Of a DNA stretch of 64,000 nucleotides, positions 44,005 to 55,598 are shown in pieces. The DNA comes from Hyphodiscus hymeniophilus. Taxonomy: Eukaryota > Ascomycota > Leotiomycetes > Helotiales > Hyphodiscaceae. How positions within the stretch are numbered: the stretch's first letter is position 1; each line of letters begins with the position of its first letter. Location: positions 930,001 to 994,000 of the forward strand of contig VNKQ01000017.1 of assembly GCA_016508695.1 (NCBI GenBank), in the 5' to 3' direction. Both the position numbers and the translations under genes were made by a program. Under the pieces are notes generated by a model that worked only from the letters and a program-made list of their open reading frames with translations, did no database searches and was not told the origin of the DNA.

Positions 44005-44664
44005 ATGAAGTTCCCTACATTTCCAACTATCATCCGAACATTCTACACCTTCAGCAACTACAGCGCTCGAAACACCACTCGATACCAAGCTCTGAAGCCT
44101 TTATCCCAAGCAACGATCTACAAGTCTATGCCCATCATCCCATTCCTCTCCAGCTTCTTCAGTTCCAGTACCGACTCTTCCAAAATGTCTTATCCAGTCC
44201 AAAAGACCGATGATGAATGGCAAGCCGTTCTCTCGAAAGGTAAATTTACCCCGCCACCGTTCATCATCATTCTAATAAAATCCACAGAACAATTCAAAGT
44301 CATCAGACAGAAAGGCACAGAAGCTCCCTTCGCCGGAAAGTACGACAAGCACATGCCAGACACAGGGATTTATACATGTGCAGCCTGCGATGCGCCTCTC
44401 TACAAAGCGAACCAGAAATTCAAGTCAGGATGTGGATGGCCTGCGTATTTCGACAACATCCCTGGCGCAGTAACTCGCCATACGGATAGCACACTCGGCA
44501 TGGAAAGAACCGAAATTGTATGCACGAACTGCGGAGGTCATCTCGGACATGTGTTCAAGGGAGAGGGCTATGCTACGCCTACGGACGAGAGACATTGTGT
44601 GAACAGCATCAGTATGAAGTTCCACGAGGAGGATAAAGACGCCGAATCGGAAAGCAAAGCTTAA
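44005..44664 (+). CDS. MXR2: Peptide methionine-R-sulfoxide reductase (MsrB)
   Basis: Two exons (44005-44239, 44288-44664) with a 48-nt intron give 203 residues. The intron is a multiple of three without a stop, so the unspliced frame also stays open. Zinc ligands are Cys109/Cys112 (CAAC) and Cys157/Cys160 (CTNC); the catalytic cysteine is Cys181 in RHCVNS. The core motifs SGCGWPAYF and GGHLGHVF are intact. The first ~45 residues are rich in Arg, Ser and aromatic residues without acids, as in a mitochondrial presequence. A second ATG at 44185 (MSYPVQKTDDEW), at the start of the conserved domain, could give a cytosolic form. The enzyme repairs oxidised methionine. Confidence 0.93.
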   Translation: MKFPTFPTIIRTFYTFSNYSARNTTRYQALKPLSQATIYKSMPIIPFLSSFFSSSTDSSKMSYPVQKTDDEWQAVLSKGKFTPPPFIIILIKSTEQFKVIRQKGTEAPFAGKYDKHMPDTGIYTCAACDAPLYKANQKFKSGCGWPAYFDNIPGAVTRHTDSTLGMERTEIVCTNCGGHLGHVFKGEGYATPTDERHCVNSISMKFHEEDKDAESESKA

Positions 44665-45975
44665 GAGCTATTATGAACTTGGATTACTTTCGAAGCGTTG
44701 CTGTTAGTGGTAGAGGCGTGGATAAGTGGAGTGGCATTGGCAATTGAGATGGTACTGGTCCGGAGATCATTGGAATGGAGCTAATGAAGCGGATTACGAA
44801 TCAACGAAGGCTTTCTACCCACCATATCAAGATCCGACGGCAGTTTCATCATATCTCCTACATTAGAACTGTAACATTAAAAGATGTATTAACTGGGAAT
44901 GCTAAAATATCTACCAATCATGATGTCCCATGCCTTTTAGGTAGATGTAAGATTTTGGCTCGATACGGAAGTTGACATGCCAGGACCCCTCGCCATGCGA
45001 TAAGGCTGTGCGAGCCAGGTTCTGAATTTCTGATCACACCATTATAGACGACTTTCGGTGAATTTTTACCAGTTATGTTTCATTCAATAGATAACAGAGA
45101 GATTCTCATTATGCTTCAGTGATGCTGAAGTCGGGACTCAGATGCCACGAGTTGTCCCATCGGTCTCGTATCTAATCGAAAGCTATGTGAATGAGCCCCG
45201 AGGACTGTCACACATAACAGAACCCCACAACATACATTTTAGTGACTTCCAGTTCAGTATCAATTTCACAATGCTTGTAAACCTACATCCAAGCACCGAC
45301 TGGGAATCATCATAATTACGGTTCCCATATTGCAGACTACCTTCTGCTCGCATACTACCAACTCAAAGGGACAAATTACTCTCTGCCGAAGGACGATTTC
45401 ATCATAAAGCTCTTCCTAGAAATACGGGCTGCCGAAAAGATAGTATCATTAGACTTCTTGGTCTCTCTATTCCTAGGAGCATCGAATGACGCAGTGAGAA
45501 AATATGCTGACGCTCTTGCTGTTCTCTCTCTCAGAATGAAAGCAGAAAGACTAAGGTATACAGGTAAGTTTCTTCCCACGTGAGTCTCCAGGTACAAACA
45601 GATTAGCAACTGATAAGTTGCTAATCTGCAGCCGTTCCGTTTTCATCCCCAATTCAATCGACGCCCCGATGTTGATCCTCAACTCCTCTCCCAAAGCACC
45701 CACCCTAGAATCTTTGGGTTATCCAGTCTCCCCCGTCGCCCTTACAACTCCCAAAGGCCAAGTCCCAATAATTCTCACGTACTTTCCCTGGAATGGAACG
45801 AGAAATTAATCAAAGGTGCATGGGCACCAACTCCATAAGAGTCTTCGGGTCCGCGGTTGAAATAATAGGAACTACAATGCAATGAGAGGAAACTCGTTTT
45901 GAACCTTGATATCTTTCTGGAACTCCCGCAGATCTATCTGGAATTGAGGGAATGCCTGTGTACTGTAAGCTGACG
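44665..45975 (+). other. Unresolved stretch with coding-like pieces
   Basis: No full gene could be built. On the plus strand a frame at about 45618-45809 gives coding-like sequence (FIPNSIDAPMLILNSSPKAP, SPVALTTPKGQVPIILTYF) ending at a TAA. It could be preceded by a mini-exon (45537-45565) flanked by a CTCTCTCTCAG acceptor and a GTAAGT donor, and that by a longer open stretch from ~45260 without an ATG. The minus strand over 45650-45809 is also fairly open. It may be a 3' fragment of a decayed gene. Confidence 0.25.
45599..45628. repeat. Perfect 13-bp inverted repeat with 4-bp spacer
   Basis: The arms 45599-45611 and 45616-45628 are exact reverse complements (left arm CAGATTAGCAACT) separated by GATA. 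RNA from it would form a strong hairpin. It lies inside a candidate intron, ending just before a CAG acceptor. Confidence 0.85.
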
Positions 45976-48900
45976 CTACTGTAGATCCTCTATTCTCCCT
46001 TTCGCAGTAATCCAACGCTGTCTCCTCGTTACATTTCTTTCCCTCCTCTTACGCCTTAAAACTGCCATCTGAACTTCAATCGGAAATTGGCTCGAGTTGA
46101 AATGTCCGAGTGCTTGCCGTCCAGGCTCCTGGGGTCTACTCGCCACGAACGGGGCCGAGCTATTTCTCGCAAACCTCAGAGTCGGGTCCATCATCAGATC
46201 ATAGGTGGAAAAAGGACGGTCTCGCACCTCATCCGAATCCCACCTCAACGGCGCGTTTTGTAAAGTAGCGATCAGCGCATTCTCCCTCCCCCAGTACGAA
46301 TCCGGACTGTCATCATGACGACGCCTTGTAATATCGTAGAACTCGTGCCACGGGCCACCTTCCTGCCTGATGCTCGCATCTCGCTCTGGAGGGCGGAGGA
46401 CGCCAGGCGCTGTGTAGCCAAACAGATTGTAAACGAAGGATGGGCTGTTGGTGTCGAAGCCTTGCTCTCTTTGCCCAGGCACAATGCCAACTCTTTCGTG
46501 GGCCATGGTTGCGCATTTTCCACATCTTGGGCACGAATGTGTGTGTTTGTTTGGGTGATCCCAATATTCTGCAGGTAAGTTAGCACTGAAACCTGGGTAG
46601 TGTCTCTCTGATAGCCTTCAGCTCGTATTTCCTTGAGTGTATCACAGGGTCTCTTGTATGTTGGCTTGCCTTGCCAGACAGCTCATGCTCAGTCTCCTAT
46701 GGTGGGATATTCCTTACCGAAAATGCACTTGAGGTGGAAATAATGAGGACAGTGTAAGATCATGACGGTTTGGTCGAATGTGTTGCCTGCTGTGAAAGGG
46801 CTTTTGCAAAGGAAGCAAGGTTCCAGCTGTTGGATTTGGCCGCCGTTGCTGCCATCATTATGTCTGAACCCAAACAACTGTAGGCGGACATTTGTGGACT
46901 GCGAATTTTCGCCATTTGCGAGCCTTGAAAGGTCTTTTTCATTGAATATGCCGATGGCTTCTGCGATCCACTGGGCTACATTCGTGTCGTACGGCTGAAC
47001 TATTAAATTCCTTGAATTTCATCAACAATTATCAAGATTTCCAAAAGGAAGAGCTTTACCATGGTCGGTGACATTTCCTGTCATGGCCCAAAATCAGCAA
47101 ATGCCTGATCAAGGAGAAGAGGGACAAAAGGGAAGTGTAAAGAAAAGTTTGGGCTTATTACTACTGACCAATCTCTCAGCAATCTATAGTTACGTCTCTG
47201 CCGATTCACAAATGAGACATTCCTAATAATTAGTTCAAGGTCCGTCTGAGATGCATCAACGTGATGGGTCCCTTTTTCGAGGTGTTGGAGGATTACTGCG
47301 ATGTCGTATTGGTCCCTAGCGTTGAACGCAAATACATTCCGAATGGCGTTGAGTAAGGACTTCTCATCATAGACATCAATGTGTTTATTCATCAGAGAGT
47401 CCTCCACGTGCTCGTTACCAAGGACCTTTTCAAATCTATCTTCTCTTTCAAGCAAATCCATCAGCAGTCGCTCAAACGGGTGCTTTTGCATCAGCTCGTC
47501 GTATTTCTGCACCACGTTAGTAGAATCACCGAATTTACAGAGTCTTACGTACGTCAATCATGGATTTCAATGTCTGTCTAGGGTTCTGTGTGAAGTTTTG
47601 ATTGAACAGCTCTAACTTGGTGAGGTTCTGAGGAGCATTTGGTGGCCGGCCAACCTTCCGTCTCGTGGCATTGATAGAAATTTCTCGCTCATTTCTGGTG
47701 TACGGTAAGCTGGCCTATTCAAGTTTCTGCAGTTAGCAGTACTCTTGGAGGTGAATTGGAAGATACCAATCAGAACGTAGGACAAGATCCGGACGGGAAA
47801 GAGCTCGAGAGGGTTGGTAGAACGGCAAACAGAATTTTGCACATCCCAAGTCAGTGATAACATACTACCGTCTCCATGACTCTCAGAATAATCTTCCTGG
47901 AGTCCCTAACCCAATTAACGATGGGATACGGGTCGTTATCGCGATAGTAGCTGAGACGATACAACTAAGGACTAATGTCAGTAGTTTCTCCAGCATGGGA
48001 GTTCCAAAAATAAAGGAGACATCATCAGCAGTTTCAGATACAATCAGACTGAGCACCAAAAGAGTATAGAAAGATGAGATCGCGCTAAAGAGAAATAGAC
48101 AGTGTTTGCTGCTCACATCGGTGTCATCCTCTACGGGGCACTTGTCTCTTTCGATTTCCAAAAGCTTAGCGCACCCAAAATTAGCGTTATTTCCTCAAAA
48201 TCAACAAAGATAACCAGGAGAGTTGACTGTAGAACAATGCGTTTTCCTGAATCAAAAAGAACTATCTCCAACCCTCGGTGAGAAGCGGGGAAAAGAGGAG
48301 ATAATATATATGAGCTTACTGCTCTGGCAATGTCGTAAAGACGAAACAGCGAACGTCCACGTTCATGCTTTGCTTTGTCTGTGAAAAACCCAGCTGGAAG
48401 GACAGAGAGTCAGCAATCTCTGAACAGAGTGTTATGCAAGCAAACGAAGTGAAAGAGGTTTAGTGATGATGTATCAGGTTCATGATAGGGAGAAACAGTC
48501 GACATGTAAGGTTCAGATTGATGAAATCGAATAATCTTACGAAAGTGCAAATGACGGATCCATAGCCTGCGAAATCGCCAATCCAAGAAAACTGATTTCT
48601 CACGTTGATCACGATGATCACGTGGGAGTAGATTGGTACCATCAGGCAAAGGTTGTTCGAAACAGTCAGGTTGTCGAATGTCGGAAAATCGCTCAAGTTG
48701 TTTCAAGGAGTTAGCACTTTGCCAGAACCCGAGCACTGTCTCAAGCGCCTTGACAGTCAAGTCATCGTTGCCGAATATCGCAGGGTCTGCATTCGTGATC
48801 AGATTTTGGAGATCCGTACTGCACTGAATGAAGTTCCCTGAATGAAAATGGGTAGATCCGCTCATTACTGGCTTGGTCTGATTTCCGTCCACATTTCTAC

Positions 48901-49054
48901 CTCCAGGGAACGATTCGAGATCTTGAGCCATCGCTTCACGAGTGCTAGGACGCAACAGTTCCTCATTTCCGCGTACATGTTTTATCAATAGTTCGGTAAG
49001 AACGGTGGGAGCCTTAGGATCGATAGCCCTCTGACTATTCCGGTTGTCAGCCAT
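45976..49054 (-). CDS. Membrane protein with C-terminal RING-H2 domain, ten exons
   Basis: Exons 49054-48541, 48393-48320, 48265-48215, 48164-47930, 47871-47777, 47714-47553, 47506-47169, 47077-47060, 47010-46718 and 46568-45976 join with consistent phase to 790 residues. The N-terminal ~210 residues are soluble (TVLTELLIKHVRGNEELLRP). Two membrane helices are predicted at ~235-256 and ~272-290. A helical middle follows. The RING-H2 has Cys561, Cys564, Cys583, His585, His588, Cys591, Cys606 and Cys609; the last pair is supplied by the final exon. The C-terminal ~170 residues are polar and basic. By family it is a probable membrane-anchored E3 ubiquitin ligase; substrate and organelle are unknown. 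Junctions between 48.3 and 47.5 kb and the 18-nt exon 8 are the least certain; skipping exon 8 also keeps the frame. Confidence 0.65.
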
Positions 49055-52000
49055 TGTGATCGAAGAATTGTTGATACTTCTGAATCACTCAATCCGTCGT
49101 GATATGGCCAAAAATTCGCATAGTTTTGAGGAGCACCACAAATCACTGGAAGTCCTTATGAATTGCCAGCGGACTGGAGACAGCGCGGAAGATCCAATAA
49201 AGCGCTCAAAGGAAACTCAGCAGCAGCCGTATCCGTCAAAAGACCCACGATATAGAACAATGAAGCATCGATAATTAACATGATAAAAGAAGAGCTTTGA
49301 AAGAAGTGCCCATGACTTACAATCATCCACGGGTATTGCAGGTTTCTGTCGATAAGAAAGCAATGGACTAAGCTGGCCCCCAAGCAACAACCTTCGTCGA
49401 AGTCTTGAAGCCGAGATAATAAGTGTCACCTCGCTTACCCTGCAAAATGATCGCAGTAAAGAACCCAATCTCGAACAGGAATTTTAGATATGCAATAAGC
49501 TCCGAGGAGGACATCAAGCATCTGAGTCAAGGCATTGAAATGCTTAGTCTTGGGCAGTGGCGCAACTCAGCGATGGTGTGCTTGAACAAATATCACAGCT
49601 ACCGAAGGTCGCATTTGACCGTGAAGCATGCCCTGCTTACATTCTCCTCAATCTCTTGACTGCTCAATGGCATCTCGAACTTTCGAGCATCCATGAGAAA
49701 AAGATGTTTTGGTCACGAGTCGAGGCTGTGAGATTGGAATGTTTCATCAGAGATGATTTTGGATCTTCACTAATAAGTGGAGATCCATATGACGAAGTAC
49801 CCAACTATGCCCCCTTGGGGTAATCCAAGGACCCTTCCCTGCCCCAAAATGCTTAAGCTCGACGCGGAGCTTAAGTCCTTCAAGGCTTCTATTCTAGAAG
49901 GCGTATGTCTCAGCGGCTGTTCCGAAGCTGAAGCGAGAACCGGACCTTGCGCCGTGCCACGTTTGACGAATTAAGATAGAAAAGGGGGAAAAGCAAGTAA
50001 TTCCTGGTGATTCAGATAGAGCCGGCATTTAAGAAGTTTTGAGCGCATCAGATGACGGGCCTTCAAGGGCCTCAAGCTGGGTTGTGTCTGCATTGACCCA
50101 TCGATTGAAATTTGATTCCTCCACGAGCCTTTCACCGCTGGCAAATGTCCATCACCGCCTCCGAATCCCGCGGCGAGCGACTACTCGCATCAATTTCCTA
50201 AGCACCAGGTTAGGAGAAAACTCGGTCAAAATTCAGTAACAGAGCAGTAACAGAGTTTTAGGGGAAACCACAGCGGCCGCTGAATGGTTATGGTGAGTGC
50301 TACATACTCCGTAAATTTGCATGCCAGACAACTAGGTTGCTCTCAAGTCTCAACCAAGTGTGAGATCATCTCCAAGATGTTGAGGCTTTTGGTCCACAGC
50401 ATCCACTCGTGTGCGTCGGGACGTCGTTCGTTGGTCATAGATCGCCTTCCCGCTCCCACAAAGATGGGTATCGAATTTTCCACACCACCATTGCACCTCG
50501 CCGGGAGCTGACAGAGGAGCACTCGCTACCGGTCAACGGGCCATGTCGCATTGCCAGATATCCGAGAGGCGAGAGGAAGAATACGAAGGTACTCGCGAAC
50601 CGCTTCGACATGGTCTCGTGTTTGTGACAGGTACATTTGTCAAGCAGAGGTTCTCCAAGGTGCTCCATGGTTTCCAGCTGACCCCAATATCCCGCATGCT
50701 TTGTCCACGTTTAGGCAATCGAAATGGCCCTCCAGTGCCTCCATCAGCTCCATGCTGAATATCAAGCACACCGCTTCGACGCTCCTACCACACATTCCGT
50801 GTGATTCATGTACCCTCGTACCTCAAGCACCCCCACGGCTTCATGCCTCCCAAGTCCCAAGCCCTTAAGACCTACCCTAACTCCCTTAGGGCGAGATATC
50901 CTGACGCAGGGAACCATGTAGCATTGAGACCCGGCATGCGAAACCTTGTCCCGGAACTCCAATAGTGTGTGTGGCGGGCCAGACCAATGCACATCAGCAC
51001 AGACGTTCGAGAAGCTACCCTGCTTCGCTCTGTAAGCTGCAAGGAGGTGGAGGCGTTGGCGTTATCAGACTGTGGATAGAAGAGAAAAAAATGTTGAAAA
51101 GGTCGTGCTGCCTCCCTCTGCTCTCTTTCTTGTATCTGCTCTTGCTCATTCACACACCTCGTCTGACCCATCCCTCGCCGTCCAAAACTTCCTTATCGTA
51201 TCTCTTCCTGAGCGTCGGTTTTGTTTAGATCTTTGATTTTCCTGTCCATTTTTCTCTTGCCGTGACGGATACGAAACGGTGGCCATTACGAAGACTCCGC
51301 GCCTGACAAAACTCTCGGTGCCCTAGTTTCCAATTGCGTTGATATATATCTGCGCATTTCGTCGAGCACCTTTCGCTTTCGGTTCGAGTTCTATAGACAT
51401 TCCCTGTTGTTTTCTAGAATTAGACTTTTGCATTTGTTTTAGACATAGAAGAGATACTTGAGTAATAGGAAGGAAAAACCAAGAGCTGGATTTCTCCTAT
51501 CTCATCATATACCCCTCGTATATATTCTTGTTCGCCGTCCAGCATTTCACATCTCTCCAAGAATTGGATCCTTATCTGTACGCTCTTCAGTACCGATTCA
51601 GCAACATCTCCACACATCGCAGCGTCCGCAGCATCTGCCGCAGCGTTTCCTTTGATATCTCTTGTATATCTGCAGCAACGCTTGCCGCAAGTCATTATAC
51701 TTAGGTTCGTGGTGTCTGCCTGCGTCGTCACATTGGTGGCTTGTGTCTGATTCTTGGGCAGAGTTCCTATTCTTCCAGTCCATTATCGAATTGCTCAACC
51801 CGACACCTGGACAGTTCGAAAGTCGATATCTCCGGCGACGTCGTGTTAATCCGGATCACGAGCTGGGACAGTTTGCACAAGTGCAAAACACGGAACGAAA
51901 ATTTCCCAGTGCATTTGGAAATCGTCTGCCTACAAAAACATCGTTAACTTCGCTTGCCGACCGACTTCCTCCTTCCCACCACAACAATATCTCGACGCGA

Positions 52001-52137
52001 CAATACAACGCTTAACACAAATCAACCTTTCCTTTGAACCGGATCTTGCACCAGCTTGATCCCTGGTCCTACCTAATACTTTACATCTCGTTCAGAATAA
52101 CAACTTTTTCTACAGACGAAATAACCTCACTTTCACC
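49055..52137. other. Gene-poor stretch with a coding-like fragment and a long leader
   Basis: About 3.1 kb without a complete gene. The plus-strand frame at 49557-49823 lacks an ATG but reads like protein (REACPAYILLNLLTAQWHLE, EKKMFWSRVEAVRLECFI) and may be a gene fragment. An ATG-started frame of 71 codons at 50543-50758 is unsupported. From about 51230 the sequence is pyrimidine-rich with a TATATAT element near 51342, and looks like promoter and long 5' leader of the dehydrogenase at 52138. Confidence 0.4.
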
Positions 52138-53406
52138 ATGTCCGTCTCCCGTTTCGTCGCCCGCGCAGCACGCGCTTCCACACGAATCACCCCCGTTTCC
52201 TCCTTCACGAAGCCTGCCGTTGTCAGCATTGCTCGTTCATTCTCTTCCAATAATAACAAGTTGAGCAATGCCGATCCGCTCGTCGTAGCCACCGAGGTTC
52301 CTATTTCAAGCTATGAGGGTGGAAAGGTTCAACGCAACACAATCGCCGTCACCGAGGTTGAACAGGCTCACGAAGTTGCTGTCGAAGAAGTTCCAGAGAA
52401 GGTCGTTCCCTTGACCCGGGCTCTCTACAACCAAATGCCACCACACATGCAAAAGATGACTTTGATGGATAAGGTCGTTGTTGTCACTGGGTACGATCCC
52501 TCAAAATTCCCCGTTTTTCGCTCGTAGGCATTTTCACTGACTTTCGTCCCTAGTGGTGCTCGGGGATTGGGTAACTTCATGGCTCGTGCCTGTGTTGAAG
52601 CTGGTGCAAAGGCCATTATCATCTTTGATGCAAACCAAGAACTCGGTGATAGCTCTGCTCACCATCTTCACCAGCTCACCGACAACAAGATCCCGATTGA
52701 GTTCCTTCAAGTCGATGTCCGAGATGAGAATGCCATCAATGACGCTGTCAAGGCCGTCGTTGACAGACATGGTGCTCCCGATGTTTTGATCAATTCCGCT
52801 GGCATTGCCGAGTAAGTTTGCCTTCTCAGAATTTCAAATTGCAAACAAGCTTTCTCCAGGAACTGATTTTATCACAGCTCCAACATTCCAGCTGAGACTT
52901 ATGATACTGTCATGTTCCGACGTCTCATCGATATCAACTTGACTGGTTCCTTCCTTGTCTCTCAAGCTATCGGCAAGTCCATGATTGCTGCGAACAAGCC
53001 TGGTTCTATCGTCTTGGTTGCCTCCATGTCCGGTTCCATCGTCAATTACCCACAGGAGCAGTCATGTTACAATGCTTCGAAGGCCGGTGTCATTCAGTTG
53101 GGCAAGTCGCTTGGTGCAGAATGGGCCAAGTATAACATTCGTGTAAACTGTATCTCCCCAGGTAAGCTCCTGCATTTCAACTTGGACTATCTGCAAATGC
53201 TTACATTTTCAGGTTACATGGACACTGCACTCAACAACGTTCCCGCCCTTGATGCCCAGAAGGTCATCTGGAAGTCCCTCACACCTCAAAACCGCCTTGG
53301 TGCTGTTGATGATTTAAATGGTCTTGCTGTTTTCCTTGGCTCCGACGCTTCTGCATTCATGACCGGTAGCAATGTCATCATTGATGGTGGCTACACCCTT
53401 TACTGA
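52138..53406 (+). CDS. Short-chain dehydrogenase of the arabinitol/mannitol-dehydrogenase type with mitochondrial-like presequence
   Basis: Four exons (52138-52490, 52554-52811, 52878-53161, 53213-53406) with introns of 63, 66 and 51 nt encode 362 residues. The first ~40 residues are basic, Ser/Ala-rich and free of acids (RFVARAARASTRITPVSSF), typical of mitochondrial import. A linker of about 70 residues precedes the Rossmann domain (VVVVTGGARGLG). SDR catalytic residues are Ser255 and the Tyr268-x3-Lys272 pair in CYNASK; NSAGIA and the C-terminal GSNVIIDGGYT are also conserved. The group oxidises or reduces polyols and ketoses. The third intron is stop-free and a multiple of three. The long pyrimidine-rich leader and the frequent C-ending codons suggest strong expression. 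Confidence 0.85.
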
Positions 53407-53926
53407 TCGTTAGTGAGGAGCCCGGTGGAATGTCGAAGGAGAACCAATTTGTTTTTCTTTGCACATACTCTTCGGGCATTTGTTTCTGTTATAGAATCTC
53501 TGCATGGTTTTTGCGTGGTTGTTCGTTTGGTCTCTGGAATATTGAGACTTGGGGATATTGATGTGCATCGACACATCCGGTATTACAAAAATGATAATAA
53601 TCAAAGAACTCCGGCTTTTCTGAGTACAATGATCCTTACGTGACGTCTCTTTCATTTACGTAGTTCGAAGAACTGTTGCTGTCCTCTTCATACAGTAAGA
53701 GCTTGAAGGTTCACCGAGAACCTTACCAGTTCGTTCGTCATGACCGAAAAAGATAGTGCAAGAATTGAACTCTACATTGTATTTAGAAACCACTACAACC
53801 AAGAGCCCAGCGACTACTCGACAGGACGTCTCTGAACGATTTGGGCCGATTCGGCATATGAATCTACTTCTAGTATTCTCACCGCCCAAATAACTCGAGT
53901 TGTGCTTATATAAATAGTATCAAAAG
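53407..53926. other. Convergent 3' region, no gene
   Basis: About 0.5 kb between the dehydrogenase and the hydrolase relic. No supportable reading frame. Confidence 0.5.
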
Positions 53927-54940
53927 TTATGTCAATGCATGTTTGATCTCTTTAGCCAACATCTTAATATATATCCTGGCTTGTGGAAGAGCTGCATCCA
54001 TATACATAAACGGATGAGGGACGCCCTCAAAACTCTTCAGTGTAACCTTGCAGCCAACTTCGACCAGTTTCTTTGCGTACGCCTGTCCCTCATCCCTCAA
54101 TGCGTCACATCCTGCAGTACATACAACCATCTTGCAAAGACCCTTGAAGCTTGGCGCTTGCATCAAGTCCACGAACCAGCTGACATCCTTCATTTGCTTC
54201 TCCTTCTCGACAGGGTCAGAGCTCAGCGAGCTCCATTTGAAGACGTTAGAGCAATACACCCTCGCCCACTTGAGCGTAGGGGCGTATTCCATCTCTAGCA
54301 TGCTGGGTTATAGACTTACCTTCGCAGATGGCTTTCTGCTGAGATCATCGACAACAGGCCTGCCCACCACAACCAGTTTCAACGGTATATTCGCATCGCG
54401 CGCGAGATGGGCGAGGACGATACTGATGTTCCCTTCAGCACGTACGCCACCCAGTGATATCCGCTTGGATCGGTATTGAATTGCTTTGCGCCCTCGGGAA
54501 ACGTTTTGTATTGAAGAACCGCGAACGAATCGAGGATCCTGGTGGGGAAAGGGTATTCGGGGACGAGGGGCAAACGATGTCAAGGACGGCTACGGAGGGA
54601 GAGCAGAGAGATACGAGGTGTCTGCAAATATGGGATTCGGTGTCGATGTCTCCTCAGCCCCAGCCTGCCTCTCACATATCAGTGAATATCCTCTCCTGTG
54701 ATTTTGGGGAGGGTAAACACACCACCACCATAGTGATCTATATGGACAAGCCCACGGTCCGGCCCCAGAAGGCTCATACATCCTAACTGCTATTTCAGTC
54801 CCATTGTGTGCTAGCACAGTCGAGTCTCAAGTCTTAGCAGCTTCAAGCGCGGGCGCTGTTGCAACTGAGTAGAGGTCGGAGAATTTGGAGCGTGGGACGG
54901 CGAGGTCGATGGAAGCGTGCAGATATTTTACGCAACGCAT
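53927..54940 (-). pseudogene. Dead alpha/beta hydrolase (HSL/GDXG type)
   Basis: From an ATG at 54940 a hydrolase-like N-terminus reads as far as an in-frame TGA (after EAAKT, ~54870), then resumes (AHNGTEIAVRMYEPSGAGP). Later parts lie in other frames: the oxyanion-hole remnant HYGGGVF, GDIDTES-like and CRHLVSLCSPSVAVLD segments, then RILDSFAVLQY with KQFNTDPS, and GGVRAEGNISIVLAHLARDA. The C-terminal 120 codons (MEYAPTLKWARVY ... GVPHPFMYMDAALP) are intact. Besides several frame breaks, the nucleophile elbow reads GGVRAEGN where GGxSAGG is expected, so the catalytic serine is lost. It is a relative of the intact gene at 16062. The AAGTAAGT site at ~54318-54325 may be a surviving donor. Confidence 0.75.
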
Positions 54941-55598
54941 CCTAATATTCTATACATTGTAAAGATTTGAAGAGCTACTTGAACGGAACTCTGCGGGGCT
55001 TGAAACATGATGCGACGGTTGCGCTCCACCGTAAATTCTCGCTTAACCCCTGAGATTTTAAGTCGATCCTGAAAGGGTCGTGCAGGGGGCTTTCAGCCAT
55101 TCGATAGGGGCATTTTGTCTGTAGAAAAAACCTCTCCTCCAAGTATAATTGAAATGACGGGAAGAACAAAGCAGAGAATAATTTGTAGAGCCGGTAGCAC
55201 GTGCTCAGAATGCGAAAGTCGTGGCACCAGCCAATGTTGATGGGAAAGGACCTTCCTTTTAGTCCTTTGCATATGCATCCGCACACCATAAACGGCCTCG
55301 TGCATCTGCGTCTAGCGAGATCATTGTTTCAATGAAAATTGATATTTTGATGGCTACTTTGACGTCTTCCCGAAGGCAGTTGTCGAACGTGAAGAAGTCC
55401 CGTGGATATCGATACACACGTCAGTACGCATGAGAATCACATCCGTGGTGCTTCATCCTTGCCTCTGAGTCCTGTTACTGCTATACCGAGATAGCAAACC
55501 TTACTTGATGAACATTCGTTCGTCCCACAGATTTATAAGGGGGCCGCTGAAGACTGAATCGCTTTTTGCAAGGGCGAAGCACACAAGCCAAAGGCAGG
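54941..55598. other. Intergenic, 0.65 kb
   Basis: Flank of the hydrolase relic and promoter of the FAD monooxygenase. Nothing else is seen. Confidence 0.5.
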
